Shown here piece after piece: positions 34,733 through 43,277 of a stretch of DNA of 64,000 nt. Each line of letters opens with the position of its first letter. Within the stretch, counting starts at the first letter, position 1. The stretch comes from Dictyobacter aurantiacus (lineage in GTDB: Bacteria; Chloroflexota; Ktedonobacteria; Ktedonobacterales; Ktedonobacteraceae). The notes under the pieces are model-generated. The model saw only the letters and a list, made by a program, of their open reading frames with translations. It did no database searches and was not told where the DNA came from. The stretch is from the NCBI RefSeq assembly GCF_003967515.1, contig NZ_BIFQ01000002.1, positions 1,116,001-1,180,000 of the forward strand, given 5' to 3'. Made by a program: the position numbers and the translations under genes.

Positions 34733-35791
34733 CTAGCGCGTTGAATTGGGAGCTGAGGTTGAGGCACGTACAACAAGTTGCGTTGGTACAACCAACGGTG
34801 AGACGGTTTCTTCACCACTTATTAATTGCAGCAGCAGCGCGACGGCTCCTTTGCTGATCGCCTGCTTATCCTGGTGGATGGTAGTCAGGGGAGGATCGGA
34901 GTACTGGCTGCGATCAATGTTATCAAAACCGATGAGAGAGACATCATCTGGTACACGAAGATTATGCTCTTTAAGGGCTCGCAAGATACCGAAGGCCATC
35001 ATATCGCTGTTGGCTACGATTGCGGTGAAGTCGCGCCGCTCAGAAAGCAGGGCGAGTGCCGCCTGATAGGCATCTTGTGTCTCCCAACCAGATTGGCAGA
35101 CCAGGCGCTGATCGACCGAGAGTCCGGAACTGGCCATTGCCTGCTGATAGCCCATGAAACGCTCGGTCCCGGTAATGGAGAAGAGTGAACCGGGGAAAAA
35201 AGCGATGCGCCGGTGACCAAGTTGCAAAAGATGCTCAGTCGCCTGAATCGCACCACCTTTGTAATCTGACTTCACATAGGTAGTGTGGCCGCCTTGAAAC
35301 AGGTTATCGATAAACACAGCTGGCATCGCCGAGCCATACAATCCCTGTGTACGAGGATCATCAACACCCAGCGCCATGGTAATCACCCCCTCGACACCCC
35401 GCGCCTGCAGCGATAACACATAATTCAAGGTGGGATCGCTCTCGCTGTCAAAGGCAGTGTACGGGCGAGTTGGCAGGAAAAGGTCATAACCTGCCTCGGC
35501 TACCGCCTGCTCGATAAAGCGCAGCAGCTCCAGGTAAAAATGGCACTGTGTGAGAGAAAGCTGGGCAAAGTTTAAACCACCTTCGCCGCCAAACATCGCC
35601 AGCGCAATCAAGCGTGAACGGCCCGGCGGCAGTGTCTTCGTAAAAATATTGGAGCCATAACCAAGCGTGGCAATGGCGGCGTAGATACGCTGCCGGGTCT
35701 CCTCGCTCACCCTGGTGGACCCATTGAGAACGCGGGATACCGTTGCCCGCGATACACCAGCCAATCGTGCAACCTGTTCACTGGTAACCAT
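34733..35791 (-). CDS. LacI family transcriptional regulator
   Basis: 352 aa: N-terminal HTH (TSEQVARLAGVSRATVSRVLNGSTRVSEETRQRI in outline, residues 3-40) with hinge helix, then a periplasmic-binding-protein-like sugar domain (RLIALAMFGG to the C-terminus; IGFDNIDRSQYSDPPLTTIHQD near 290). It is divergent from the GH4 alpha-galactosidase gene, so it probably represses that gene and responds to an alpha-galactoside or a product of it. Confidence 0.92.
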   Translation of the reverse strand: MVTSEQVARLAGVSRATVSRVLNGSTRVSEETRQRIYAAIATLGYGSNIFTKTLPPGRSRLIALAMFGGEGGLNFAQLSLTQCHFYLELLRFIEQAVAEAGYDLFLPTRPYTAFDSESDPTLNYVLSLQARGVEGVITMALGVDDPRTQGLYGSAMPAVFIDNLFQGGHTTYVKSDYKGGAIQATEHLLQLGHRRIAFFPGSLFSITGTERFMGYQQAMASSGLSVDQRLVCQSGWETQDAYQAALALLSERRDFTAIVANSDMMAFGILRALKEHNLRVPDDVSLIGFDNIDRSQYSDPPLTTIHQDKQAISKGAVALLLQLISGEETVSPLVVPTQLVVRASTSAPNSTR

Positions 35792-35871
35792 ACAGAAATA
35801 TATTCTCCTGGCGTGCCGGCCTGTTTATTCTTGCTCCTGTAATTGACTTGCATATACATATAGATGCACAT

Positions 35872-36010
35872 ATGTAACATTTAGAAATATCACTATTACA
35901 TAAAAACGAATCGCTTGTCAAGAATCAAAGCATTGACATATACAGTATATAGAAGTTACAATGGTTTCATCCAAATAGTATCTTCATCGAAGCCTTTCTC
36001 TATGTTACAT
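35872..36010. promoter_or_regulatory. Divergent LacI/GH4 promoter region with candidate operators
   Basis: TTGACA (35933-35938), 18-bp spacer and TACAAT (35957-35962) form a plus-strand promoter for the GH4 gene. ATGTAACAT (35872-35880) and its reverse complement ATGTTACAT (36002-36010) flank it 130 bp apart and could be paired LacI operators. The operator assignment is weak. Confidence 0.4.
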
Positions 36011-36062
36011 CTTTACAAATATTTGTGCTATTTACCCCACTTATTCGAAGGAGAAGGACAGC

Positions 36063-37616
36063 GTGGCGATTAAAATTGCGATGGTTGGTGCCGGATCGAT
36101 TGGCTTTACGCGTACGTTGTTGCGCGATATTCTGGCGGTGCCAGAGCTGGCAGACACCACATTCGCCTTCACCGATATATCCGAGCAGAACCTCGACATG
36201 GTCAGGCAGTTGTGTGAGCGCGAGATCGCGGCCAGCAAGTTGCCGGCAAAAATCGAGGCCACCACGGACCGGCGCGCGGCCATCGCGGATAGTGATTACG
36301 TAATCAGCACCATCCGGCAAGGAGGTCTGGCAGCCTTTCAGACGGACATTGATATTCCGCTGAAATATGGCGTCGATCAATGCGTTGGTGATACGTTGTG
36401 CGCGGGCGGTTTGATGTATGCGCAGCGCACCATTCCGGCGCTGCTGGATTTCTGCACCGATATTCGCGAAGTCGCCAAACCAGGGGCATTGTTCCTCAAT
36501 TACTCTAATCCGATGGCCATGAACGTGTGGGCCTGCAACCAGTATGGTGGCGTAAAGACCATTGGCCTCTGCCATGGGGTGCAGGGCGCGCACTGGCAGA
36601 TTACGCAGTGCATCGAGCTGTGGGCGCACAAAGAGGGTCTGCTTAAAGAGGATGAGCATCTCCACCGGCGCGACGTCGATGTGATCGCCGCCGGCATCAA
36701 CCACCAGACCTGGTTCATCAAGGTGCAGTGGCGCGGCATGGATATGCTGCCGAAACTGTTGGAGCTATTCGAGGCCCATCCAAAGTTTCCGCAGACAGAA
36801 AAGGTGCGTATCGACGTCCTGCGTCGTTTCGGCTACTACAGCACCGAATCGAACGGCCACCTGAGCGAATACCTGCCCTGGTATCGCAAACGCGTCAATG
36901 AAATCCCTCAGTGGATCGATCTTTCCAGCTGGATTAACGGCGAGACCGGCGGCTACCTGCGGGTCTGCACGGAAGGGCGCAACTGGTTCGAAACAGATTT
37001 TCCCAACTGGCTAAAAGAAGAGCCCAGGCCCATCACGGCGGACAGGCGCAGCGAGGAACATGGCTCTTACATCATCGAGGCCCTGGAGACCGGTCGCATC
37101 TATCGCGGCCACTTCAACGTGGTCAATCAGAATCACATCACCAACCTGCCCAACGGCTGTGTGATCGAGATTCCGGGCTACGTTGATAAGAACGGTATTA
37201 ATATGCCGGTGGTGGGGGACCTGCCCATGGCCTGCGCGGCCACCTGCTCCGCCAGTGTGCGTGTGCAACAGATGGGCATGGAGGCGGCGGCACACGGTAA
37301 CGTTACGCTGCTCAAACAAGCCATGCTGCATGATCCACTGGTAGGGGCCGTCTGCAATCCCGAAGAGGTCTGGCAGATGACCGACGAGATGCTGATCGCG
37401 CAGGCACAGTGGCTGCCGCAGTACCAGACAGAGATCCCCCAGGCCCAGGCTCGACTTGAGGCAGCGGTCAAAAATGGTACCCGTGTCAAAACCGTCGAGA
37501 CCGAAGGGGCGGCCCGTCTGCATGTTAAAACCGTGGAAGAGATGGCCAGCAATCGAGCGGAAGCGCAGGCCAATGCCAGCGCGACCGATAAAGGCAAAAT
37601 GACGAAAGTCTCATAA
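36063..37616 (+). CDS. GH4 family alpha-galactosidase/alpha-glucosidase
   Basis: NAD- and Mn-dependent glycosidase of family GH4 (517 aa), which cleaves by an oxidation-elimination route. N-terminal Rossmann motif KIAMVGAGSIGFTRTLLRD; DQCVGDTLCAGGL; NYSNPMAMNVW; GLCHGVQG, the metal-binding Cys/His region; and NHQTWFIK. These are typical of the MelA-type alpha-galactosidase branch, but alpha-glucosidase activity is not excluded. It starts at GTG 36063 with GGAGAAGG upstream. The C-terminal 60 residues are rich in Ala/Glu/Gln and extend past the usual 430-450 aa length. It is controlled by the divergent LacI gene. Together with the GH36 enzyme it gives two unrelated alpha-galactosidase routes. 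Confidence 0.9.
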   Translation: MAIKIAMVGAGSIGFTRTLLRDILAVPELADTTFAFTDISEQNLDMVRQLCEREIAASKLPAKIEATTDRRAAIADSDYVISTIRQGGLAAFQTDIDIPLKYGVDQCVGDTLCAGGLMYAQRTIPALLDFCTDIREVAKPGALFLNYSNPMAMNVWACNQYGGVKTIGLCHGVQGAHWQITQCIELWAHKEGLLKEDEHLHRRDVDVIAAGINHQTWFIKVQWRGMDMLPKLLELFEAHPKFPQTEKVRIDVLRRFGYYSTESNGHLSEYLPWYRKRVNEIPQWIDLSSWINGETGGYLRVCTEGRNWFETDFPNWLKEEPRPITADRRSEEHGSYIIEALETGRIYRGHFNVVNQNHITNLPNGCVIEIPGYVDKNGINMPVVGDLPMACAATCSASVRVQQMGMEAAAHGNVTLLKQAMLHDPLVGAVCNPEEVWQMTDEMLIAQAQWLPQYQTEIPQAQARLEAAVKNGTRVKTVETEGAARLHVKTVEEMASNRAEAQANASATDKGKMTKVS

Positions 37617-37726
37617 AACCCATTTGCCGAAGGAAAGGGAAGGAACCCGCCTTTTTCAGTGACCCCAGGGATGACGCGTATATCGATGGCGATATGCGCG
37701 TCATCTCGTATCTGGAGCAAAATCGG

Positions 37727-38515
37727 TTATGGACGATCATTATCGGAGGTGCTATCCTCGCCGGCCAGGATCAGGTATAACTGGCGGCGGGTGTTGCTGA
37801 GTAGTTCGCGGGCTGCGGCCAGTTGTCCGGCTGTACCTTCCTGCGCTACCGTCCTGACCGCCTTGCCAACCTGGTGGAAAAGATCGTGTAGCTCCATCTG
37901 GCTATTATCGACTGTATCGCTGACCGACTTCCAGACGCCAGAGAGCTCATCTTTATGTGCCGCCACATACGCCTGTCCCTCATCGGTCAATTTAAAGACG
38001 CGGCGACCCTCCTGCTCTTCTGAGCGCACCAATCCCTCATCCTCAAGCATCTGTAAGGCTGGATAGACCGAACCGGGACTGGGCTGCCAGAGTCCGCCGC
38101 TGCGCTCAGCAACCTGCTGAATAATCTGATAACCATGCGATGGCTGCTCGGCCAGCAGCAACAGGGTTGCCGAGCGCACATCACCGCGTCCGATGCGTGG
38201 ACCGCCACGCTCGCCACGACGTCCCCGGGGTCCCCGATGCTCCGGCCCCAGGGGACCGGTATGATGTCGCCCATGATGCTCACGTGGTTCTATCTCTCCA
38301 AACTCCTCGCCGCGAAGTCCATGGTGGGCACGATGCTCATGGCGTTCAAACTCCTCCAGACGCTCCCTGCGACCTTGCCGGCGACCGTGATGTCCAGCTT
38401 CTCCGAAGCCTTCACCACGCGGATCACCATGATCGCGTGACATATGCATGGTTCGTGAATGCAAATTTCTTGCCGGTCCAAACCAGGATCCCCGGCTCAA
38501 TTCAAAAGTTCTCAT
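37727..38515 (-). CDS. PadR family regulator with a long His/Arg/Gly-rich N-terminal extension
   Basis: The C-terminal 155 residues are a PadR winged helix (SATLLLLAEQPSHGYQIIQQV, PSPGSVYPALQMLEDEGLVRS, GRRVFKLTDEGQ) followed by a helical dimer region. The first 105 residues are a low-complexity stretch rich in H, R, G and E (HHGRRQGRRERLEE, EHHGRHHTG). Such tails are found on some PadR proteins and could bind metal or DNA. GAGGAG lies about 11 bases before the ATG. A TATATCGAT palindrome in its own promoter suggests autoregulation. No obvious transporter target adjoins it. Confidence 0.85.
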   Translation of the reverse strand: MRTFELSRGSWFGPARNLHSRTMHMSRDHGDPRGEGFGEAGHHGRRQGRRERLEEFERHEHRAHHGLRGEEFGEIEPREHHGRHHTGPLGPEHRGPRGRRGERGGPRIGRGDVRSATLLLLAEQPSHGYQIIQQVAERSGGLWQPSPGSVYPALQMLEDEGLVRSEEQEGRRVFKLTDEGQAYVAAHKDELSGVWKSVSDTVDNSQMELHDLFHQVGKAVRTVAQEGTAGQLAAARELLSNTRRQLYLILAGEDSTSDNDRP

Positions 38516-38539
38516 AAGGTTAACACTCCTCTGTTTTTC

Positions 38540-38562
38540 TATATCGATATGTCATCGATATA
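38540..38562. promoter_or_regulatory. Probable PadR operator
   Basis: TATATCGAT-ATGTC-ATCGATATA is a perfect 9-bp inverted repeat with a 5-base centre, 25 bp upstream of the PadR start. A degenerate TATATCGG follows at 38570. The AT-rich palindrome resembles known PadR sites. Confidence 0.6.
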
Positions 38563-38604
38563 TCTATAATATATCGGAGAGTGTTTTTTGTCAAGGCTTT
38601 TTGG

Positions 38605-38664
38605 GATCAAAATAAAGATGTGGCGGCATAAAGCATTTTATGCCGCCACATCTTTATTTTGATC
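38605..38664. terminator. 28-bp perfect palindrome
   Basis: 28-bp stem with a GCAT loop, upstream of the PadR gene. It contains GTGGCGGCATAAA, and half of it is repeated at 38834-38890, so it may be a repeat rather than a terminator of any gene. Confidence 0.65.
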
Positions 38665-38890
38665 GGTTTCTTTTTCTCTTTTTACGCGCCGCCTGCGGCG
38701 GCGAGAGGGGAGGGAGAAGAGCGCGGGGACACCCCGCGCCCCGGCAGGAGGGCTGACCGCCCTCCTGCACCTCCCGCATTGGGAGTGCGGAATACGTTTT
38801 CAGATTTTGCAAAAAATCTGGGATAACTTATAGGGCGGCATAAAATGCTTTATGCCGCCACCTCTTCATCTTGATCGGTTTCTTTTTGCC
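38633..38890. repeat. Family B-like body between direct repeats (B4)
   Basis: A 45-bp segment (TATGCCGCCACATCTTTATT and GATCGGTTTCTTTTT) at 38633-38677 recurs at 38845-38890, offset by 212 bp. Between them lies a body with the family B order: GCCGCCTGCGGCGGC hairpin, GAGAGGGGAGGGA tract, GCGCGGGG-ACA-CCCCGCGC, GGAGGGCTGACCGCCCTCC. The bases in the stems differ from B1/B2 but pairing is kept. No gene is seen between PadR and LysR. Confidence 0.7.
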
Positions 38891-38900
38891 CTGGGAGAGG

Positions 38901-39809
38901 TCAGGAGTGAACGGGGGTGGGATGATTGGACATGCATTCGCGGGTGACCGTCAAGAAGGCATTGAGGGCGGGGGAGAGCCACTTTTCTTTATGCCACAGG
39001 ATCTGGGTGTGGACATGGAAGCTGTGGCCGGGCCAGTTCAGGGCAACCAGTCGTCCCTGAGCGATTTCTCTGGCCACCGTTATCTCGGGCAGAAACGCCA
39101 CTCCCATCGAGGCCATCACACACTGTTTAATAGCCTCCACGCTGGTGAATTCCAGGTTGGTGGTTGGATAGACCCCCTGTTCGCTGAGGGCGCGCTCAAA
39201 GAGGACGCGATAGCCGCATCCCGCCTCTGTGAGTAAAAACGATTCGCCATCCAGATCTTGTGCCTGAATAGAGGGCAGGCGCGCCAGGTCATGATCCGGC
39301 GAAACCAGGATCAAGAGGGGCTCCATAATCAATTCCTCCACCATCAGCGCGGTCGAGCGCTGTGGCTCATCGATCAAAAAAGCAACATCCACCACACCTT
39401 CGCTGACCCTGCGACGCAGGTCTTCATAGGGGGAGGGTTTAAAGATCACCTTTACCTGTGGAAAACGATCGCGAAACAGGCGTAGCAGCGTCGGCAAACG
39501 ATAGATGCAAAGCGTCTCAGGAGCGCTGATAACCAGCGACCCGCTGGGCACGTCGTCATCGGTCACGGCCTCGCGCGCCTCTTCAATGAGGCTAAGAATC
39601 TTCTCCGCATATGGCAGGAAACGCTTCCCCGCATCGGTCAAGGCGATACGTTTGCCGAGACGATCAAACAGGCGCACCCCTAATTCTTCTTCCAGCGCCT
39701 GCATCTGGGCCGTAACACTGGATTGTACATAGTTCAGCGACTGAGCTGTACGACTGAAGCTCAAAGTAGTGGCAACCATACGAAATGTCACCAGCTGGCG
39801 TAACTCCAT
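38901..39809 (-). CDS. LysR family transcriptional regulator
   Basis: 302 aa. N-terminal winged HTH: MELRQLVTFRMVATTLSFSR, TAQSLNYVQSSVTAQMQALE and LGVRLFDRLGKRIALTDAG (residues 1-60). C-terminal periplasmic-binding-like effector domain from about 88 (GSLVISAPETLCIYRLP). AAGGGA lies before the ATG. It is divergent from a 41-residue small-protein gene, the only neighbour that could be its target. The ligand is unknown. Confidence 0.92.
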   Translation of the reverse strand: MELRQLVTFRMVATTLSFSRTAQSLNYVQSSVTAQMQALEEELGVRLFDRLGKRIALTDAGKRFLPYAEKILSLIEEAREAVTDDDVPSGSLVISAPETLCIYRLPTLLRLFRDRFPQVKVIFKPSPYEDLRRRVSEGVVDVAFLIDEPQRSTALMVEELIMEPLLILVSPDHDLARLPSIQAQDLDGESFLLTEAGCGYRVLFERALSEQGVYPTTNLEFTSVEAIKQCVMASMGVAFLPEITVAREIAQGRLVALNWPGHSFHVHTQILWHKEKWLSPALNAFLTVTRECMSNHPTPVHS

Positions 39810-39860
39810 AGCCTATCCCTTTTATCGATTTTTTTGATACATAGCATCGAAAACAATTCC

Positions 39861-39889
39861 TTGACTCGATAATAACACACGGCTATACT
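39861..39889 (+). promoter_or_regulatory. Sigma-70-type promoter of the 41-residue protein gene
   Basis: TTGACT (39861-39866), 17-bp spacer, TATACT (39884-39889). The predicted start near 39896 and the terminator at 40182-40239 define a transcript of about 345 bases. Confidence 0.7.
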
Positions 39890-39965
39890 AAATACAAGAA
39901 GATAAAAGTAGTTGTATAGCAATTATAGTTTATTCATAACCATAGGCAAAGTGAAAGGAAAAATC

Positions 39966-40091
39966 ATGGAGATCCTGTTTTTACTGCTCGGAATTATTGT
40001 AATGGATATAGCGGCACTGCGCTGGGGAAATGATAGCCGTGATGGCATCGATAGTCCTGAATGGTTAAGAAGCCTGCAGCGGCATTTTTAG
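39966..40091 (+). CDS. 41-residue single-helix small protein
   Basis: ATG with AAAGGA 6 bases upstream, 41 codons, TAG stop. Residues 2-18 are a hydrophobic helix (EILFLLLGIIVMDIAAL). The polar tail reads RWGNDSRDGIDSPEWLRSLQ. A W-G-x-D-S-R-D-x-x-D-S-x-E-W pattern suggests selection on the tail. It has its own strong promoter and a downstream intrinsic terminator, so it is likely expressed. Function unknown; membrane location is inferred. The roughly 90-base stretch between stop and terminator holds a TAGTATC/GATACTA hairpin right at the stop. Confidence 0.65.
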   Translation: MEILFLLLGIIVMDIAALRWGNDSRDGIDSPEWLRSLQRHF

Positions 40092-40181
40092 TATCGACAG
40101 CATTGATACTATACGGCAAGAGCAGGCTGCTTGCAGCCCTTCAAAGGAGTGGGAGAGATCGATAGCAAAGCGGCGATCAGC

Positions 40182-40239
40182 AGCGACATCACCTCAGGAT
40201 CCCAGGGAAAAAGATCCAGACCGTGATGTCGCTTTTTTT
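40182..40239 (+). terminator. Intrinsic terminator of the small-protein transcript
   Basis: AGCGACATCAC (40182-40192) pairs with GTGATGTCGCT (40223-40233), with an inner GGATC/GATCC pair, followed by a run of seven T's. Confidence 0.85.
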
Positions 40240-40262
40240 ATGCTCGTGTAATGGCGATAAAA

Positions 40263-41096
40263 TTACTGTTGAGCTTGATGGGCCTGCATCTGCTGCAGAA
40301 AAGCCTTGACCGCCCGTATAAACTCGGGGTACTTATCGCGGCGAATGTTATGGCCGGCACCCGCCACCTGAATCAATTGTCCCTCTGGCCAGTAGTGCAG
40401 GGCGTCCACGGCTACTTGAGGAGTCACAATGGCATGCAAGGAAGGATCGCCCGTGATCAAAAGCACCGGACAATGGACCATGGCCGCCAGTTCGCGCCAG
40501 GAAGGCAGTGATCGCCACTGCTCAAAAATAGCTGGATCAACATCAACCTTTGAATCGACCCACGGCTCGTACTCCTCTTCATCCCATTGAGGACTTTCAG
40601 CACGGATATGCGTCAGCATCTCCTCCTTCGTCATTGGCTTTAAGCGCGCCAGCCAGGGAGGTATCCCGGCGCGTGGCCGCTGATTATCAGCCATATGCTC
40701 GCTTCGATCTATCAGAGGAGGATCTTCCAACAAAATAGCGCGCACAAGTTTTGGATAGCGAGCCGCCACCACCAGGGCCGTCATGCCGCCCATAGAATGA
40801 CCAAGCAGATATGGACGATCCAGACGCAATTCCTGAATCAGTCCAGCCACGTCGGCCGCCAGGCTCTCTTGATCCAGTCCCGCCTCTCCTCTTTCCGAAT
40901 GACCATGGCCACGTGCGTCGGGCATAATAAGCGCGTACTCATCTTCTAACGCATGCGCGATATGCGTCCAGCACAATCCGCTATCGGTCATCCCATGTAA
41001 AAGAACAACAGTCGGCTTCTGCTGTGGATCGCCTACCAGGTGATAATGAATGTTAATACCATTAACGTTCATAGTCTCTTCACGCCACTGTGCCAT
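40263..41096 (-). CDS. Alpha/beta hydrolase
   Basis: 277-aa alpha/beta hydrolase fold. Oxyanion region VLLHGMTDSG near 31, nucleophile elbow GHSMGG with Ser101, acidic residue near LLITGDPSL, and catalytic His in GAGHNIRRD near 250. There is no signal peptide. A lid region of about 75 residues follows the elbow. Esterase, lactonase or C-C hydrolase activity cannot be told apart from sequence. It is a single-gene unit. Confidence 0.85.
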   Translation of the reverse strand: MAQWREETMNVNGINIHYHLVGDPQQKPTVVLLHGMTDSGLCWTHIAHALEDEYALIMPDARGHGHSERGEAGLDQESLAADVAGLIQELRLDRPYLLGHSMGGMTALVVAARYPKLVRAILLEDPPLIDRSEHMADNQRPRAGIPPWLARLKPMTKEEMLTHIRAESPQWDEEEYEPWVDSKVDVDPAIFEQWRSLPSWRELAAMVHCPVLLITGDPSLHAIVTPQVAVDALHYWPEGQLIQVAGAGHNIRRDKYPEFIRAVKAFLQQMQAHQAQQ

Positions 41097-41220
41097 AGAG
41101 ATTGCCTCCTCATTTGCCTACCAGACGCCTATAAGTACTTTTTAGTATAGCACATCCTCTATTAACCGCTCGCCAGGCTTCACATTTTGCACATTGCATA
41201 CCTGATATGTGTACATAACA

Positions 41221-41266
41221 AACATTCTGGCCTATGATTGCGATTGCAATCATAGGCCAGAATGTT
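41221..41266. repeat. Isolated 21-bp perfect palindrome
   Basis: 21-bp stem with a GATT loop, located in the divergent gap between the hydrolase and the plus-strand gene at 41485. It is not at the end of any gene, so a terminator role is not obvious. Nothing else is seen in 41097-41484. Confidence 0.65.
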
Positions 41267-41484
41267 CAAATCCTTGATATATTCCTGTTATTAACACAGA
41301 ATTAATAGACTTATTACACAGTTCTATGGTAGATTTTATTCTACAGAGCCAATTAGCTTTATAGTATGCTTAGTATAAGTATGGCTTCTTCATCATATAA
41401 GTGGAGTAGCACAAGATATAGTTGGCAGGAAAGGTATGCTATAGAACTGATTATCACACTTGAGTAGCAAAATAAAGGTGCATT

Positions 41485-42024
41485 GTGGGTAAAGAACATA
41501 TCGATGCGAGCCTGGGCCTGGCCTTTAGCCTTGCGCTGTTCGAGAAGTATCGAAAAAATGGTCTGTTGCACGCCGAAGTGCATCATGTACCAGGTATCCG
41601 TGGACGTTGTAAGGGATTTTTGCACCTGGTTGAGGGGAAAGTTGTGGCTTGCTATATCGAGGACAAAGAAGGTCGTCGTCACACATCGAGCAGTACCATC
41701 CTCATCAAGCTTGATAGTGAGCGCGGCCCATTTGAATGGATGCTATCGCCGCATCCGGCACCGCCTTCCTTAGATCCCAGGACGGCCATACCTGCGCGTC
41801 CTATACCAAACTCACCGGTGCCTAAGACCATTGCACCTCTTGACCTTGATGGGTTAGAAGGATGGACATCAAAGCAAAAGTTAATGCTATCTATTGTCTA
41901 TGGTTTGATCAATGGTGCCGCCAACATCGAAGAAATCAAATCCAAATCGCCTCTGCCGCCATCCGTGACCGAAGAGGCCCTGCGTGTTTTACTAGCGATG
42001 AAATTGATAGTCATCTTGGTGTAA
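41485..42024 (+). CDS. DUF4388/PatA-like N-terminal domain protein with winged-helix-like C-terminus
   Basis: 179 aa. The N-terminal 85 residues (FLHLVEGKVVACYIEDKEG, TILIKLDSERGPFEWML) resemble DUF4388-type domains found in signalling proteins; a Pro-rich linker follows. The last 55 residues (LMLSIVYGLINGAANIEEI, EEALRVLLAMKLIVI) look like a small winged helix. It starts at GTG 41485 with AAAGGTG upstream. The next gene, a HAMP membrane protein, starts 20 bp downstream, so the two are likely an operon and may work together. The function is unknown. Confidence 0.6.
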   Translation: MGKEHIDASLGLAFSLALFEKYRKNGLLHAEVHHVPGIRGRCKGFLHLVEGKVVACYIEDKEGRRHTSSSTILIKLDSERGPFEWMLSPHPAPPSLDPRTAIPARPIPNSPVPKTIAPLDLDGLEGWTSKQKLMLSIVYGLINGAANIEEIKSKSPLPPSVTEEALRVLLAMKLIVILV

Positions 42025-42043
42025 TGTAGGAGGGAAGCTTATC

Positions 42044-43189
42044 ATGGCAAACTTTTCATCCCCTGAAACCCCGCAGCCTGGAAAGAACTGGTCGCCTACC
42101 GAGGTCGTCCAGAAAGACACAACCAACGAAATTTCGCTTGTTCGCTGGTGGTATAGAACCACCGCCATGCCCGAGGTTGGCCCGGACGCAAGCTTCGTCA
42201 AGCGTGAAACGATTCGCAGATCGCAGTTACTCAGTACTGTCTTATTCTACTACATCATCGTCGTCACAGTGTTTCTTCCTTGTTGCCTGCTGCTCCCGCG
42301 ACCAGCCATTGTCTGGGCGGATGCCGGGCTGGTAGTCTCAAGCATTGCCGCGCTCTTCTTGAACCGAAAAGGGTACGTACTGCTCGCGGCCTTAACGGTC
42401 GTAGTCATGTTTGAAATGATGCTCACGCTTACCCTGGGACTTATCACCCCGCTGGATGAGCCAGCTATCCAGCTCTATGATCTCTATATCATGGGTGAGC
42501 TTCTAGCGGTATCCCTCTTACCTGCGCGTAGCGTGTTCATCTTTGCGATCTGCAACTGCTTGATCATCATAGCCAGCCTGCTGTACCAGCCACACGCCAC
42601 ATTCTTCAATATAGATATGCAAACCCAGTTCATCCCTACGTTTATCAAGTCAGTCGCGCTCCAATTTATCGTTGCCGGTGTCTCATATGTATGGGTCAAG
42701 AGCACCACCAAAGCCATTGCGCGCGCCGACCGTGCGGAGATGGTAGCGAAGCTAGAACACGCATTAGGAGATCAAAAGCGGGAGCTGGAAGAAGGGATCG
42801 AACAGATTCTACAGGCCCATGTCGCGGTCGCCAATGGTAACTATAACGCACGTGCCCCCCTCACACAGGACAACGCACTCTGGCAGATCGCCCGCGCACT
42901 CAACACCCTGCTGGTACGGCTCCAGCGTGCCGTGCTCGCAGAGAAAGAACTGCAACGCGTCGAACAGGCGGTCTCAGCCTCCGTGCGTGCCGTCCAGCAC
43001 GCAGAACTGCAACACCGATCACCGCGCCTCACCTTTACCCAGACGGCTATTGACCCACTAATCGCGGTTCTACAGGGCAAAACACTGGCCTACACACAAT
43101 CGCCGCTAGCTCGGAAAGAGACCGCCTACCCCCAGTTTCCCACCGAAGGGGTACATCTTTCGCAACCGGGTCCAACAAAATATCCCTGA
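42044..43189 (+). CDS. HAMP-domain membrane protein without an output domain
   Basis: 381 aa: cytoplasmic N-terminal 65 residues, five to six membrane helices (about 68-220), a coiled-coil (RAEMVAKLEHALGDQKRELE) and a HAMP-like unit near 250-305 (VAVANGNYNARAPLTQDNALW, then ALNTLLVRLQ). After this there are only about 75 residues, with no kinase, cyclase or methyl-accepting domain. The protein at 59286-60293 has the same plan and matching segments (WWYR, QPH, YVWV, DPLI). It probably passes a membrane signal to a separate partner, possibly the protein encoded just upstream. Confidence 0.7.
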   Translation: MANFSSPETPQPGKNWSPTEVVQKDTTNEISLVRWWYRTTAMPEVGPDASFVKRETIRRSQLLSTVLFYYIIVVTVFLPCCLLLPRPAIVWADAGLVVSSIAALFLNRKGYVLLAALTVVVMFEMMLTLTLGLITPLDEPAIQLYDLYIMGELLAVSLLPARSVFIFAICNCLIIIASLLYQPHATFFNIDMQTQFIPTFIKSVALQFIVAGVSYVWVKSTTKAIARADRAEMVAKLEHALGDQKRELEEGIEQILQAHVAVANGNYNARAPLTQDNALWQIARALNTLLVRLQRAVLAEKELQRVEQAVSASVRAVQHAELQHRSPRLTFTQTAIDPLIAVLQGKTLAYTQSPLARKETAYPQFPTEGVHLSQPGPTKYP

Positions 43190-43228
43190 TCGTCTCGCCT
43201 ATATTCTGAGCGGCCATACATTGGCCGC

Positions 43229-43277
43229 TGACATGACAGAATGTATTTCTTAACGCGAGATACATTCTGTCATGTCA
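43229..43277. terminator. 18-bp palindrome running into the TerC coding end
   Basis: Perfect 18-bp stem (43229-43246 with 43260-43277) and a 13-base loop between convergent genes. The right arm covers the last codons and stop (43270-43272) of the TerC gene. A second small hairpin GCGGCCATACATTGGCCGC lies at 43210-43228. Confidence 0.75.

Noticed and set aside
34531..34818. 95-codon minus-strand ORF between the exported protein and LacI genes
   Set aside because: It overlaps the LacI coding end in another frame and covers a repeat fragment; the translation has no protein-like features.
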